Below, one piece after another: positions 53,821 to 63,447 of a stretch of 64,000 nt of DNA. Under the pieces are notes generated by a model. It was not told where the DNA came from. It worked only from the letters and a program-made list of their open reading frames with translations, and searched no databases. A program made the translations under genes and the position numbers. How positions within the stretch are numbered: position 1 is the stretch's first letter; each line of letters starts with the position of its first letter. The stretch covers positions 1-64,000 of the forward strand of contig JACZJV010000057.1 in NCBI GenBank assembly GCA_014860355.1. The letters run 5' to 3'. The stretch comes from Burkholderiales bacterium (GTDB taxonomy: Bacteria > Pseudomonadota > Gammaproteobacteria > Burkholderiales > SG8-39).

Positions 53821-54228
53821 GTGAAATTCGTAATGGACAATATTTTTCTCGTCGCGATCGCGTTCGTCAGTGGCGCGATGCTGGTCTGGCCGCTGCTGCG
53901 GCGCGGTGCCGGCGGACCGTCGGTGAATACGCTGGAGGCGACGCAGATGATCAACCGGCAGGACGCGTTGCTGCTGGACGTGCGCGAGCAGGCCGAATTT
54001 GCGCAGTCGCACATCCTCAATGCGCGCGGTTTGCCGCTGTCGCAGCTCGAGGCGCGGATCGGCGACATCGAGAAATACAAGGACAAACCCCTGATCGTGT
54101 ACTGCGCCACCGACAACCGTTCGAGCACAGCGGTCGCTGCGCTTAAAAAGCGCGGCTTTTCCAACGTGTTCAGCCTGAGCGGCGGATTCGCGGCCTGGCA
54201 AAGCGCCGGGCTGCCGGTGCAGAAATAG
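53821..54228 (+). CDS. Membrane-anchored rhodanese-domain protein
   Basis: 135 residues from a GTG at 53821, chosen because AGGAG lies 5 bases upstream. One N-terminal membrane helix (FLVAIAFVSGAMLVWPLL), then a rhodanese domain: LLLDVREQAEFAQSHI, active-site loop CATDNR in VYCATDNRSS, and LSGGFAAWQSAGLPV. Sulfur transfer or sulfane-sulfur binding. It leads a run rhodanese / grxC / secB / gpsA that is standard in betaproteobacteria. Confidence 0.88.
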   Translation: MKFVMDNIFLVAIAFVSGAMLVWPLLRRGAGGPSVNTLEATQMINRQDALLLDVREQAEFAQSHILNARGLPLSQLEARIGDIEKYKDKPLIVYCATDNRSSTAVAALKKRGFSNVFSLSGGFAAWQSAGLPVQK

Positions 54229-54236
54229 GAATTCCG

Positions 54237-54500
54237 ATGCCCAATATCCGCATGTACAGTACCGCCGTCTGCCCTTATTGCCAGCGCGCCGAGACGCTGC
54301 TCAAGTCCAAAGGCGTAGCCGAGATCGAGAAAATCCGCGTCGACCTCGAGCCTGCGAAGCGCGGCGAGATGATGGAAAAGACCGGCCGGCGTACCGTGCC
54401 GCAGATCTATATCGGCGAAGTATACGTCGGCGGATTCGACGATCTGACGGCGCTCGACCGCGCAGGCAAGCTAGACCCGCTGCTGCGCGGCGAGACCTGA
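54237..54500 (+). CDS. grxC: Glutaredoxin 3
   Basis: 87 residues. Active site CPYC in STAVCPYCQRAE, GSH-binding TVPQIYIG and GGFDDLTAL. Dithiol glutaredoxin of the GrxC type. Starts 8 bases after the rhodanese stop. Confidence 0.95.
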   Translation: MPNIRMYSTAVCPYCQRAETLLKSKGVAEIEKIRVDLEPAKRGEMMEKTGRRTVPQIYIGEVYVGGFDDLTALDRAGKLDPLLRGET

Positions 54501-54536
54501 CGGCAACATTACTTCACTTCAACTACAGGAACCAAT

Positions 54537-55028
54537 ATGAACGAACCGCAGCAGCAGCCGATATTCGGCATCGACAAGATTTACATCAAGGATCTGTCCC
54601 TGGAGATCCCGCATGCGCCGGAGATATTTCTTTCCGCGGAACAGCCGAAAATGGATGTGCAGCTTCATCACGAGCACAAGGCGCTCAGCGAAGGCATGTA
54701 CCAGGTGGTGTTGACGGTCACCGTGACGGCGAAGATTGCCGAGAGTGCCGGCGATAAGACCGGCGATAAGACCGTATTCCTGGTGGAGGCGGCGCAGGCC
54801 GGCATTTTCCAGATCCGCAACGTTCCGGAAGCGGACTTGGAACCCCTGCTCGCCACCGCCTGCCCGACCATCCTCTATCCCTATGTGCGCGAGATCGTGT
54901 CCGCAACCATCGGCCGTGCCGGTTTTCCGCCGATATATCTGGCGCCTGTCAATTTCGACGCGATTTATCTGCAAAGGATGCAGCAGGCGCAGGATCAGGC
55001 TGGACCGAAGATCGAAATCGCTCAATAG
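54537..55028 (+). CDS. secB: Protein-export chaperone SecB
   Basis: 163 residues. Signatures: FGIDKIYIKDLSLEIPHAPE, VLTVTVTA, AQAGIFQIRNV, CPTILYPYVREIVS and FPPIYLAPVNFDAIY. Keeps preproteins unfolded and delivers them to SecA. ACAGGAA lies before the ATG. Confidence 0.96.
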   Translation: MNEPQQQPIFGIDKIYIKDLSLEIPHAPEIFLSAEQPKMDVQLHHEHKALSEGMYQVVLTVTVTAKIAESAGDKTGDKTVFLVEAAQAGIFQIRNVPEADLEPLLATACPTILYPYVREIVSATIGRAGFPPIYLAPVNFDAIYLQRMQQAQDQAGPKIEIAQ

Positions 55029-55030
55029 GG

Positions 55031-55465
55031 ATGCGCCGTTTTCCCCTCCTGGTCTTGCTTTTTGCCGCGCCGGCGGCTGCGGCGGGAGATTTCCGCTCGA
55101 TCGGGGACAACGCCGTGCCGATGTACGATGCGCCCTCGATCAAAGCGAACGCTCTGTTCGTTGCGAGTAAATTCTACCCGGTGGAAGTGATCGTCCAGGT
55201 CGACAACTGGAACAAGGTGCGCGATGTCGCCGGTGATCTAGCCTGGGTGGAGAAGAAGAACCTGTCCGATACCCGTACCGTGCTGGTTACCGCGGAGCTC
55301 GCAGATGTGCGCGAGAGTCCGGAGGACACCGCGCCGCTGGTATTTCAGGCGCGCAAGGGCGTAGCGCTGGAAGTCGTCGAGCTCGGCGCGGGCCCTTGGG
55401 TCAAGGTGCGGCACCGCGGCGGCCAGACCGGGTTCGTGCGCGCGAACCAGGTCTGGGGCCTGTAG
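55031..55465 (+). CDS. SH3-domain periplasmic protein
   Basis: 144 residues with a signal peptide (FPLLVLLFAAPAAAA). Two bacterial SH3-like repeats: one around FYPVEVIVQVDNWNKVRDVAG and one around VALEVVELGAGPWVKVRHRG ending GFVRANQVWGL. A probable cell-wall-binding or stress protein with no defined role. Lies between secB and gpsA. Confidence 0.8.
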   Translation: MRRFPLLVLLFAAPAAAAGDFRSIGDNAVPMYDAPSIKANALFVASKFYPVEVIVQVDNWNKVRDVAGDLAWVEKKNLSDTRTVLVTAELADVRESPEDTAPLVFQARKGVALEVVELGAGPWVKVRHRGGQTGFVRANQVWGL

Positions 55466-55495
55466 CGTCTTTCCGGCGCTGGCGCAGGCACAGCC

Positions 55496-56476
55496 ATGAA
55501 GATCGCCGTACTCGGCGCCGGCGCCTGGGGCACGGCGATTGCCGCCGTCCTGAGCGCAAGACACGAGATCGTGCTGTGGGGGCGCGACCCAGGGCAATGC
55601 CGGGACATCGCCGCCGCCCGATGCAATCGGCGCTATCTGCCGGAAATTGCGCTGCCGCCGCAACTCGCAATCGAGCCCGTATTTGCTTCGGCGGTATCCG
55701 CCGCCGAGCTCGTGCTGGTGGCAACCCCGACCGCGGCGCTGCGCGACATATTGACCCGGCTCGCGCCGCTGCGCAAACCCGTGGTGTGGTTGTGCAAGGG
55801 GTTCGAGCCCCAAAGCGCGGAGCTGCCGCACCAGATCGCTGCGAAAGTGCTGGCGCCGGGCAACGCTTATGGGGCGCTGTCCGGCCCCAGCTTTGCGCTG
55901 GAAGTTGCGCGCGGACTGCCGACGGCGCTCACGCTCGCCTCCGCCGACGCGGGATTCAGTCAGGCTACGGCGCGTGCGCTGCACGGCTCGCGCTTGCGCG
56001 TTTATTTCAGCAGCGATCTGGTCGGCGTGGAAATCGGCGGCGCGGTAAAGAACGTCATGGCCATCGCAACCGGCATCGCCGACGGCTTGGGCCTGGGCGC
56101 CAACGCGCGCGCCGCCCTGATCACCCGCGGGCTGGCGGAAATAGCGCGCCTGGGGGTGAAGCTCGGCGGCCGCCCCGAGACTTTCACCGGACTCACCGGC
56201 GCCGGCGACCTGATCCTGACCTGCACCGGCGATCTGTCGCGCAACCGGCGTGTCGGTCTCGGGCTCGCTCAGGGCAAGAAGCTCGATGTCGTCCTGGGCG
56301 AGTTGGGACACGTGGCCGAGGGGGTACATACGGCCGCCGCGCTCGAGAAGCGCGCACTGGAACTCGGGGTCGATATGCCGATCACCCAATCGGTGTGTGC
56401 TGTCCTGTTCGGCGGCGTTTCGCCGCGCGAGGCGGTGGAACAGTTGCTGGCGCGCGATCCCAAGGGCGAAGCCTAG
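55496..56476 (+). CDS. gpsA: Glycerol-3-phosphate dehydrogenase [NAD(P)+]
   Basis: 326 residues. NAD site [23 protein letters not shown], the catalytic lysine in [13 protein letters not shown], and [21 protein letters not shown] (shortened). Supplies sn-glycerol 3-phosphate for phospholipids. Last gene of the plus-strand run; convergent to trmL. Confidence 0.96.
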   Translation: MKIAVLGAGAWGTAIAAVLSARHEIVLWGRDPGQCRDIAAARCNRRYLPEIALPPQLAIEPVFASAVSAAELVLVATPTAALRDILTRLAPLRKPVVWLCKGFEPQSAELPHQIAAKVLAPGNAYGALSGPSFALEVARGLPTALTLASADAGFSQATARALHGSRLRVYFSSDLVGVEIGGAVKNVMAIATGIADGLGLGANARAALITRGLAEIARLGVKLGGRPETFTGLTGAGDLILTCTGDLSRNRRVGLGLAQGKKLDVVLGELGHVAEGVHTAAALEKRALELGVDMPITQSVCAVLFGGVSPREAVEQLLARDPKGEA

Positions 56477-56518
56477 TCCTGCGCGAGGAGGCTTCCCCAC
56501 AACTTCACATCCCGGGTC

Positions 56519-56983
56519 TCAGGCGCACCCGGCGAACCCCAGCTGGCGCCAGGCTTCGTATACCGCCACTGCCACCGCATTGGAAAGGTTGAGACTGCGG
56601 TTGCCCGGCCGCAGTGGCAGGCGCAGGCGCTGTTCCTCGGGCACGCTGTGGAGTATTTCCTGCGGCAGGCCGCGCGTCTCGGGTCCGAACAGGAACGCGT
56701 CGCCCTCGCGGTATTCGGGCTCGGTGTAGGGGCGGCGCGCATGCGTGGAAAAGGCGAACATGCGTCTGCCCTGCAGGTATTCGCAGGCTGCGCGCCAATC
56801 CTTGTGCACCACCAGCGCGGCATACTCATGATAATCGAGGCCGGCACGCTTCAATTCGCGGTCCTCGAGGCGAAATCCCAGCGGCTCGACCAAGTGCAGG
56901 GTAGCACCGGTGTTGGCCGCAAGGCGGATGACATTGCCGGTATTGGGCGGAATTTCCGGCTGATACAGGACGATCTCAAGCAC
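56519..56983 (-). CDS. trmL: tRNA (cytidine(34)-2'-O)-methyltransferase
   Basis: 154 residues from a GTG at 56983; this start lies within the end of comF (GTGCTTGA, 8-base overlap), so translation is coupled. SPOUT fold with the trefoil knot: LYQPEIPPNTGNVIRL, FLFGPETRGLP, and LRPGNRSLNLSNAVAVAVYE. Methylates the wobble base of tRNA-Leu. Confidence 0.92.
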   Translation of the reverse strand: MLEIVLYQPEIPPNTGNVIRLAANTGATLHLVEPLGFRLEDRELKRAGLDYHEYAALVVHKDWRAACEYLQGRRMFAFSTHARRPYTEPEYREGDAFLFGPETRGLPQEILHSVPEEQRLRLPLRPGNRSLNLSNAVAVAVYEAWRQLGFAGCA

Positions 56984-57689
56984 CGCGCGCCGTCCGTGCC
57001 ACCACCCAGTTCTCGACCCGAGCGGCGCCGCTGCGCTTGAGCGTACGCGCAAATTCATCCAGCGTCGCCCCGGTGGTCATCACATCGTCCACCACCGCAA
57101 TGTTCAGGCCGGCAAGGTCGCCATCGCAGGCGAAGGCATGGCGCATGTTGTTCGCGCGCTCGCGCCACGGCAGCCCGGTCTGCGGCGCGGTGTTGCGCAC
57201 GCGCCGCCCGAGACGTGCATCCGTGGCTATGCCGGAGAGGCGCGACAGCACCTTGGCGATTTCTGCGGCCTGATTGAAGCCGCGCTCGGCCAGGCGCAGC
57301 GGATGCAGGGGCAAGGGCACGATCAGGTCCACGCTGCGAGCCTGGCCGAGGCGCTGATGCAACTCGCGCGCGAACAGCCCGGCCAGTGCCAGCTGTCCGC
57401 TGTACTTGAGCGCCTGGATCAGCGTGTCCACCGGATGGGCGTAAGCGAACGCAGCAAAGCTGGCGTCGTAATGCGGCGGATCGGCGATGCAGGCGCCGCA
57501 CTCAAGATCGTGAGTGCCGGCCAGGGCGCAGCGCGGGCAGCCCGGTGCGCTCGATGGAAGCTCGCGCGCGCAGGCCGCGCATAACAGCTCGCCAGCGCTC
57601 GCAGCCTGGCACAGCACGCAGTCCTGGTCCAGCAGCAATTGCGCGATTCTTGTGCCAACATTCCGCAATGCTCGCAACGAAATTGACAA
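56976..57689 (-). CDS. comF: ComF-family phosphoribosyltransferase-like protein
   Basis: 237 residues from a TTG at 57689 (AGGGAAG 9 bases upstream; no ATG or GTG fits). N-terminal zinc ribbon with CxxC pairs (CVLC, CAAC, CPRC, CGAC), and C-terminal PRTase domain with VVDDVMTTGATLDEFA. Linked to DNA uptake/competence or purine-type salvage chemistry; exact reaction unsettled. Confidence 0.88.
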   Translation of the reverse strand: MSISLRALRNVGTRIAQLLLDQDCVLCQAASAGELLCAACARELPSSAPGCPRCALAGTHDLECGACIADPPHYDASFAAFAYAHPVDTLIQALKYSGQLALAGLFARELHQRLGQARSVDLIVPLPLHPLRLAERGFNQAAEIAKVLSRLSGIATDARLGRRVRNTAPQTGLPWRERANNMRHAFACDGDLAGLNIAVVDDVMTTGATLDEFARTLKRSGAARVENWVVARTARGA

Positions 57690-57838
57690 GTGGAAATGCT
57701 TCCCTGAAGATGGGCTGGTCGTTCACGCGAGAAGAGAGTAACCATGAAGCGGATGTTGGTCAAATCCGGCGCAGCAATGACGCTTTTCGCGCGCCGTCGG
57801 TTTAGTCCTGTTCCTATGCACGAGCTCACCAGGCAACG

Positions 57839-59182
57839 ATGAAACCCATAATGACGCTCGCCAGCGAGCTTGCCGCCGGCAAGACGAACAGCCAGGCACT
57901 GGTCGAGGACGCGCTCATGCGCATCGCCGCCCCCTCCGGCGAGGGCGCGCGCGTATTCCTGCGCACGCGCCGCGAATCGGCGCTGGCCGAGGCCAGGGCG
58001 AGCGATGCCCTGCGCGCGCATGGCATCGTGCCCTCGCCGCTCGCCGGCATCCCGGTGTCGGTGAAGGATTTGTTCGATGTCGCCGGCGACATCACGAGAG
58101 CCGGGTCGAAGGCGCTCGCCGATTCCGCCCCTGCCAGGACCGATGCCGTCGCGGTGCAGCGGCTGCGCCAGGCCGGTGCGATCATCGTCGGGCGCACCAA
58201 TATGGTCGAATTCGCGTTCTCGGGACTGGGCCTCAATCCGCACTACGGCACGCCGAAAAATCCCTGGGACCGCTCTCGCGGCCGCATACCGGGTGGTTCT
58301 TCTTCCGGAGCCGCGGTATCCGTTGCGGACGGCATGGCGGCGATGGGCCTGGGCACCGACACCGGCGGTTCGGTGCGCATTCCCGCCGCACTCTGCGGGC
58401 TCACCGGGTTCAAGCCCACGGCCAGGCGCGTGTCCAGGGAGGGTACCTTCCCGCTCTCGACCACGCTGGATTCGATCGGCCCGATAGCGCCCGGCGTCGC
58501 CTGCTGCGCCCTGGTAGACAGCATCCTCGCCGGCGATACGCCGCAGGTGCCGCCGGCCCTGCCGCTCAAGGGCCTGCGCCTGTGCGTTGTACAGGACTAC
58601 GTTCTGGACGGACTCGATAGCGGCGTGGCGGAGGCTTTCGCCAATGCGCTCTCCCGGCTCTCGGGGGCCGGCGCCTGCGTGAGCGAGCTGCGCTTTGAAG
58701 CTCTGCTGCGTCTGCCGCAGATCAATCTGAAGGGCGGCCTGGTGGTGGCCGAGGCCCATGCGGTGCACCGTGACCTGATCGCGCGGCACAAAGACGCTTA
58801 TGATCCGCGTGTACTCTCCCGCATTTTGCGCGGCGCTGACATAAGCGCGGCCGACTACATCGACATGCTGACGCAGCGCGCTGCCATGATTGCGCAGAGC
58901 GCGCGCCTGGCCGCGCCCTACGATGCGCTGCTGATGCCCACGGTGGTCATGGTTGCGCCCGAAATCGGGCCGCTGGAGGCGGACGACAAACTCTATGGCA
59001 AGACCAATCTCGCCATGCTGCGCAATCCGAGCGTGGTGAATTTTCTCGACGGCTGCGCCCTGTCCATCCCCTGCCAGGAGCCGGGCGCGGCCCCGGTGGG
59101 CCTGATGGTCGTGGGGCAGGGCGGCGGGGACCGGCGCCTGCTTGCGACGGGCTTGGCGCTGGAGTCGGCGTTGCGCGCGTGA
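57839..59182 (+). CDS. Amidase-signature family amidase
   Basis: 447 residues. Triad of the amidase family: Lys in PVSVKDLFDV, Ser in GGSSSGAAVS, Ser nucleophile in GTDTGGSVRIPAALCG. The C-terminal part shows QRAAMIAQSARLAAPYDALL and PCQEPGAAPVGLMVV. Not GatA in context (no gatB/gatC). Cleaves a C-N amide bond; substrate unknown. It sits between comF and bioC, which are usually adjacent. Confidence 0.88.
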   Translation: MKPIMTLASELAAGKTNSQALVEDALMRIAAPSGEGARVFLRTRRESALAEARASDALRAHGIVPSPLAGIPVSVKDLFDVAGDITRAGSKALADSAPARTDAVAVQRLRQAGAIIVGRTNMVEFAFSGLGLNPHYGTPKNPWDRSRGRIPGGSSSGAAVSVADGMAAMGLGTDTGGSVRIPAALCGLTGFKPTARRVSREGTFPLSTTLDSIGPIAPGVACCALVDSILAGDTPQVPPALPLKGLRLCVVQDYVLDGLDSGVAEAFANALSRLSGAGACVSELRFEALLRLPQINLKGGLVVAEAHAVHRDLIARHKDAYDPRVLSRILRGADISAADYIDMLTQRAAMIAQSARLAAPYDALLMPTVVMVAPEIGPLEADDKLYGKTNLAMLRNPSVVNFLDGCALSIPCQEPGAAPVGLMVVGQGGGDRRLLATGLALESALRA

Positions 59183-59240
59183 GATCTGACAGCAGCACGA
59201 TTGCAGCCTCAAGGCGCGGGGGCACGTACTGAACGCGCCG

Positions 59241-60110
59241 GTGATCGACCGCGGCGCGGCGCGCCGCGCCTACTCCGACGCCGCTGCCGGCTATGCCGGA
59301 GCGGCGGTGCTTGCGCGCGACGTCGAGGCACGCATGCTGGAGCGGCTGCAGTACGTCAAGCTCGCGCCCGCGCGCATACTCGATGCGGGCTGCGGCGACG
59401 GTCACGGCGCTGGTCGCCTGGCCAAGGCCTATCCGGACGCACAGGTGCTGGGACTGGATTTCGCCTGCCCGATGCTGCAGGCCGCGCGCAGCCGCGAACC
59501 CTGGTTGCGGCGGGTCCTCAGGCGCTCGCGCGTCGACTACCTGTGCGCTGATTTTGCCGCCGCGCCGCTGCAGGCGGCGAGCGTGGATCTGGCCTGGTCC
59601 AATCTTGCGCTGCATTGCGCCGGCGATCCGCAGCCGGCGCTGAAGGAATTGCGCCGGGTGCTCAAGGTGGGGGGGCTGCTGATGTTCAGCTGCTACGGGC
59701 CCGATACCCTGAAGGAGCTCAAGAGTGCTTTTGCCGCAAACGACGGTGCAGCGCACGTGCACGATTTCATCGACATGCACGATCTGGGCGACATGCTCTC
59801 TGCGTGCGGCTACTCCGCCCCGGTGATGGACATGGAGCTCATCACCCTGACCTATTCCGATGTTGACGCGCTGCTCGCCGATCTGCGCGCGTCCGGCCAG
59901 ATCAATGTGCTCGCCGGGCGCAGGCGCGGACTGACGGGCAAGGGCGTGTTCGGCGCCCTGCGCAGGGCCTACGAGCAGCTGCGCCGCGACGGCAGGCTGC
60001 CGGCGAGCTTCGAAATCGTCTATGGCCATGCGTGGAAGCCCCGGCAGCAACTTGCCGAGGACGGGCGCGCCATCGTCAGGCTCGAATTTCCTCGCGCCAA
60101 GCGCGCGTGA
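59241..60110 (+). CDS. bioC: Malonyl-ACP O-methyltransferase, BioC-type
   Basis: 289 residues from a GTG at 59241. Class I methyltransferase with SAM site ILDAGCGDGHGAGRL, VLGLDFACPMLQ, and VDLAWSNLALHCAGDP. The betaproteobacterial BioC proteins share the C-terminal WKPRQQLAEDGRAIVRLEF-like ending seen here. It would make malonyl-ACP methyl ester for biotin synthesis. Divergent arrangement with comF supports the call, though no other bio genes are in the window. Confidence 0.8.
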   Translation: MIDRGAARRAYSDAAAGYAGAAVLARDVEARMLERLQYVKLAPARILDAGCGDGHGAGRLAKAYPDAQVLGLDFACPMLQAARSREPWLRRVLRRSRVDYLCADFAAAPLQAASVDLAWSNLALHCAGDPQPALKELRRVLKVGGLLMFSCYGPDTLKELKSAFAANDGAAHVHDFIDMHDLGDMLSACGYSAPVMDMELITLTYSDVDALLADLRASGQINVLAGRRRGLTGKGVFGALRRAYEQLRRDGRLPASFEIVYGHAWKPRQQLAEDGRAIVRLEFPRAKRA

Positions 60111-60158
60111 ATTGCACTTTTTTGATTTGCGCATCGCTAGGCGCAATTGTGGAAACGC

Positions 60159-60187
60159 TTGATTAAGCCTCTTGCCTATGCTAGCGT
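60159..60187 (+). promoter_or_regulatory. Candidate promoter of the cytochrome oxidase operon
   Basis: TTGATT (60159-60164), 17 bases, TAGCGT (60182-60187), about 215 bases upstream of coxB. The rest of the 291-base gap before coxB shows a short tandem ATGGACCGCG (near 60330-60354) and the ribosome binding site AAGAGGAAA. Confidence 0.4.
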
Positions 60188-60401
60188 ACCGGACTTTTTT
60201 TGGCTGAGCACCTGCCACCGGCGTGTCCTTGGGTCGCAAGTGTTCTGAAAGGGCGGCGGCTGCCGCGGGGAACGACCGGTACGGGCTGGCACGATCGCGC
60301 AACCGAACGCGAAGCCGGCGCACAAAAGCGATGGACCGCGGCTATGGACCGCGCGAACACCGCAACTCCGGCTACCGGGTTTTTGAGGCTAAGAGGAAAT
60401 C

Positions 60402-61529
60402 ATGAATAGCAAACTGGGACGACTGACGGGCGGCCTGCTGCTGGCGCTCTACGCGGGGCTGGCGTCCGCCGCCTACCAACTCAATTTTCAGCCGCCCGTG
60501 ACGCGGATCGCGAGCGAGATCTACGATCTGCACATGCTGATGATGTACGTCATCCTGGTGATTTTCTGCGTCGTCTTCGGCGTGATGTTCTACTCCATCT
60601 ACGCTCACCGCAAATCCGTCGGCCACAAGGCCGAGCAGTTTCACGAGAACACCACGGTGGAGATCATCTGGACCGTGATTCCCTTCGTCATCCTTATCGC
60701 CATGGCCTGGCCCGCGACCAAGACCTTGATCGCGTTCAAGGATACGGCCAACCCGGACATTACGATCAAGGCAACCGGCTACCAGTGGAAATGGGGCTAC
60801 GATTACATCAAGGGCGAAGGCGAGGGCGTTGCATTCCTGTCGGCGCTGGCAACGCCACAGGATCAGATCCACAACCAGAAACCCAAGGGCGAGAATTACC
60901 TGCTCGAGGTGGACAATCCGATGGTGGTGCCGGTGGGCAAGAAAGTTCGCATACTCACCACCGCCAACGACGTCATCCATTCGTTCTGGGTGCCGGCCTT
61001 CGGAATCAAGCAGGACGCCATTCCCGGCTTCGTGCGCGACACCTGGTTCAAAGCCGAAAAGGAAGGCATCTACCGAGGCCAGTGCGCCGAACTGTGCGGC
61101 AAGGACCACGGTTTCATGCCCATCGTGGTCGAGGTTGTTTCGGCGCAAAAATACACGAAGTGGGTCGCCGACCAGAATCAGAAAAAGGCTGCCGCCGCCG
61201 AGGATCCGAACAAGCAGTGGAGCGCAGACGAACTGAAGGCCAGGGGCGAGAAAGTGTATGCCGCCAACTGCGCTGCCTGCCACCAGCCGACCGGCAAGGG
61301 CCTGCCGCCGGCCTTCCCCGCGCTGGACGGCTCAAGGATGGCGACCGGTGACAAGAACGCGCACATCGGGATGGTGCTGAACGGCAAGGCCGGCACCGCC
61401 ATGGCCGCTTTCGGCAAGCAGCTCTCGGACACCGACATTGCCGCCGTGATCACCTACGAGCGCAACGCCTGGGGCAACAAGGCTGGCGACGCGGTACAGC
61501 CGGCCGAAGTAAAAGCGGCAAGAAAATAA
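60402..61529 (+). CDS. coxB: Cytochrome c oxidase subunit II with fused cytochrome c domain
   Basis: 375 residues. Signal peptide (GGLLLALYAGLASA), two membrane helices (about 45-70 and 85-105), CuA domain with GQCAELCGKDHGFM, and a C-terminal cytochrome c domain with CAACH as heme motif and a late Met ligand. A fused heme domain is typical of caa3-type oxidases. First gene of the oxidase operon. Confidence 0.94.
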   Translation: MNSKLGRLTGGLLLALYAGLASAAYQLNFQPPVTRIASEIYDLHMLMMYVILVIFCVVFGVMFYSIYAHRKSVGHKAEQFHENTTVEIIWTVIPFVILIAMAWPATKTLIAFKDTANPDITIKATGYQWKWGYDYIKGEGEGVAFLSALATPQDQIHNQKPKGENYLLEVDNPMVVPVGKKVRILTTANDVIHSFWVPAFGIKQDAIPGFVRDTWFKAEKEGIYRGQCAELCGKDHGFMPIVVEVVSAQKYTKWVADQNQKKAAAAEDPNKQWSADELKARGEKVYAANCAACHQPTGKGLPPAFPALDGSRMATGDKNAHIGMVLNGKAGTAMAAFGKQLSDTDIAAVITYERNAWGNKAGDAVQPAEVKAARK

Positions 61530-61531
61530 CA

Positions 61532-61679
61532 GGCCATTTCAGAATTGCCGAAATGGCCCCCGACTTGGGGGAGTATGAGGGGAGTCATCCCCTCATTTTG
61601 AAATGAGCTCAAAGGGCGCCTGACGCAATCAAGGTCAGGGGCGAGATTTAGGGGAGCACGACGGAGGATATCCCGTCGT
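61532..61679. repeat. Densely structured coxB-ctaD spacer (includes copy 3 of TAYGAGGGGA)
   Basis: Four inverted repeats in 148 bases: GGCCATTTC/GAAATGGCC (61532-61540, 61550-61558), CCCCC/GGGGG (61557-61571), TGAGGGGA/TCCCCTCA (61576-61583, 61588-61595) and ACGACGG/CCGTCGT (61658-61664, 61673-61679). No coding frame. Confidence 0.6.
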
Positions 61680-61720
61680 TCCGCAAGACGCTCTCAAGAT
61701 TCGATTTACAGGAGAAACGC

Positions 61721-63325
61721 ATGAGCGCAGTCATCGATACCCACGGCCACGGTCACGCAGATCACGGCGGCCACGAGCACCAACCTTCGGGGCTGATGCG
61801 CTGGGTGACCACCACCAACCACAAGGACATCGGCACGATGTACCTGTGGTTCTCGTTCACCATGTTGCTCATAGGCGGCGTCTTGGCGCTGACGCTGCGC
61901 CTGGAACTGTTTCAGCCCGGCATCCAGATCGTCAATCCGGAGTTCTTCAACCAGCTCACCACCATGCACGGCCTGATCATGGTGTTCGGCGCGATCATGC
62001 CGGCCTTCGTGGGATTCGCCAACTGGCAGATACCGATGATGATAGGGGCGCCCGACATGGCGTTCGCGCGCATGAACAACTGGAGTTTCTGGCTGCTGCC
62101 GGTGGCGGCGTCGCTGCTGGTGATTTCGTTCTTCGTTCCGGGCGGCGCGCCTGCGGCCGGCTGGACCATCTACGCGCCGCTTTCGACTCAGATGGGGCCG
62201 GGCATGGACCTGGGCATTTTCGCCCTGCACATCATGGGCGCCTCCAGCATCATGGGCTCCATCAATATCGTCACGACGATCCTCAATATGCGCGCCCCGG
62301 GCATGACGCTGATGAAAATGCCGATGTTCGTGTGGACCTGGTTGATCACCGCCTACCTGCTGATCGCGGTGATGCCGGTGCTCGCCGGTGCGATCACCAT
62401 GGTGCTCGCCGACCGCCATTTCGGTACCTCGTTCTTCAATGCCGCCGGCGGCGGCGACCCGGTGATGTTCCAGCACATTTTCTGGTTCTTCGGCCATCCC
62501 GAGGTATACATCATGATCCTGCCGGCGTTCGGCATCATCAGCCAGGTGATCCCCGCGTTCGCGAGGAAACCCCTGTTCGGCTACGCCTCTATGGTGTACG
62601 CAACCTCGTCGATCGCGATCCTTTCCTTCATCGTCTGGGCGCATCACATGTTTACCGTGGGCATGCCAACTGCCGGACTACTGTTCTTCATGTACGCGAC
62701 CATGCTGATCGCGGTGCCCACCGGGGTGAAGGTGTTCAATTGGCTTGCCACCATGTGGAAGGGCTCGATGACCTTCGAAACGCCGATGCTGTTCGCGGTC
62801 GGCTTCATCTTCGTGTTTACGATGGGCGGCTTCACCGGACTGATGCTGGCGATCATGCCGGTGGACGTCCAGCTGCAGGACACCTATTATGTAGTGGCAC
62901 ACTTTCACTACGTGCTGGTGGCCGGGTCGCTGTACGCGATTTTTGCCGGCGCCTATTTCTGGATTCCCAAGTGGACCGGGCGCATGTATGACGAAACCCT
63001 GGGCAAGTGGCATTTCTGGCTGTCGCTGGTGTTCTTCAACATCACTTTCTTTCCGATGCATTTCCTCGGGCTCGCGGGCATGCCCCGTCGCATCCCGGAC
63101 TACGCCAGCCAGTTCACCGAGTTCAACCAGATCGCCACCGTCGGCGCTTTCGGATTCGGCCTGAGCCAGCTGCTGTTCCTGTATATCGTGCTCAAAGTCA
63201 GCGTGTTTGCCCAGGGTGAGAAGGCGCCAGCCAAGCCCTGGGAGGGCGCGGACTCGTTGGAATGGACGCATCTGCCGAGCCCCGCGCCGTATCACAGCTT
63301 CCATGAGGCGCCGGAAGTCAAATGA
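61721..63325 (+). CDS. ctaD: Cytochrome c oxidase subunit I
   Basis: 534 residues, 12 membrane helices. Heme-copper motifs: [11 protein letters not shown] (low-spin heme ligand), [13 protein letters not shown] (CuB His and cross-linked Tyr), [10 protein letters not shown] (two CuB His), and [13 protein letters not shown] (heme a3 and a ligands). A His-rich N-terminus ([13 protein letters not shown]) is unusual but common in this group. AGGAGAAA precedes the ATG. Confidence 0.96.
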   Translation: MSAVIDTHGHGHADHGGHEHQPSGLMRWVTTTNHKDIGTMYLWFSFTMLLIGGVLALTLRLELFQPGIQIVNPEFFNQLTTMHGLIMVFGAIMPAFVGFANWQIPMMIGAPDMAFARMNNWSFWLLPVAASLLVISFFVPGGAPAAGWTIYAPLSTQMGPGMDLGIFALHIMGASSIMGSINIVTTILNMRAPGMTLMKMPMFVWTWLITAYLLIAVMPVLAGAITMVLADRHFGTSFFNAAGGGDPVMFQHIFWFFGHPEVYIMILPAFGIISQVIPAFARKPLFGYASMVYATSSIAILSFIVWAHHMFTVGMPTAGLLFFMYATMLIAVPTGVKVFNWLATMWKGSMTFETPMLFAVGFIFVFTMGGFTGLMLAIMPVDVQLQDTYYVVAHFHYVLVAGSLYAIFAGAYFWIPKWTGRMYDETLGKWHFWLSLVFFNITFFPMHFLGLAGMPRRIPDYASQFTEFNQIATVGAFGFGLSQLLFLYIVLKVSVFAQGEKAPAKPWEGADSLEWTHLPSPAPYHSFHEAPEVK

Positions 63326-63447
63326 TGATGTCCGGAACCAGCATGCACCGGGAACAGCCGCACAACAGAAGAACCGCACTGGCCCTGGCTGCGGTCGCGC
63401 TCGCGTTCTTCCTGGCGATCGTGCTCAAGTACTGGATGGCGGAATGA
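63322..63447 (+). CDS. Small membrane protein of the oxidase operon (cytochrome oxidase small assembly protein-like)
   Basis: 41 codons. Starts at ATG 63322 overlapping the ctaD stop (ATGA), or at the third ATG, 63328. A basic N-terminus ([10 protein letters not shown]) precedes one helix ([20 protein letters not shown]) and MAE. The stop overlaps the ctaG ATG. Small one-helix proteins occur at exactly this place in betaproteobacterial oxidase operons. Confidence 0.75.
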   Translation: MMMSGTSMHREQPHNRRTALALAAVALAFFLAIVLKYWMAE

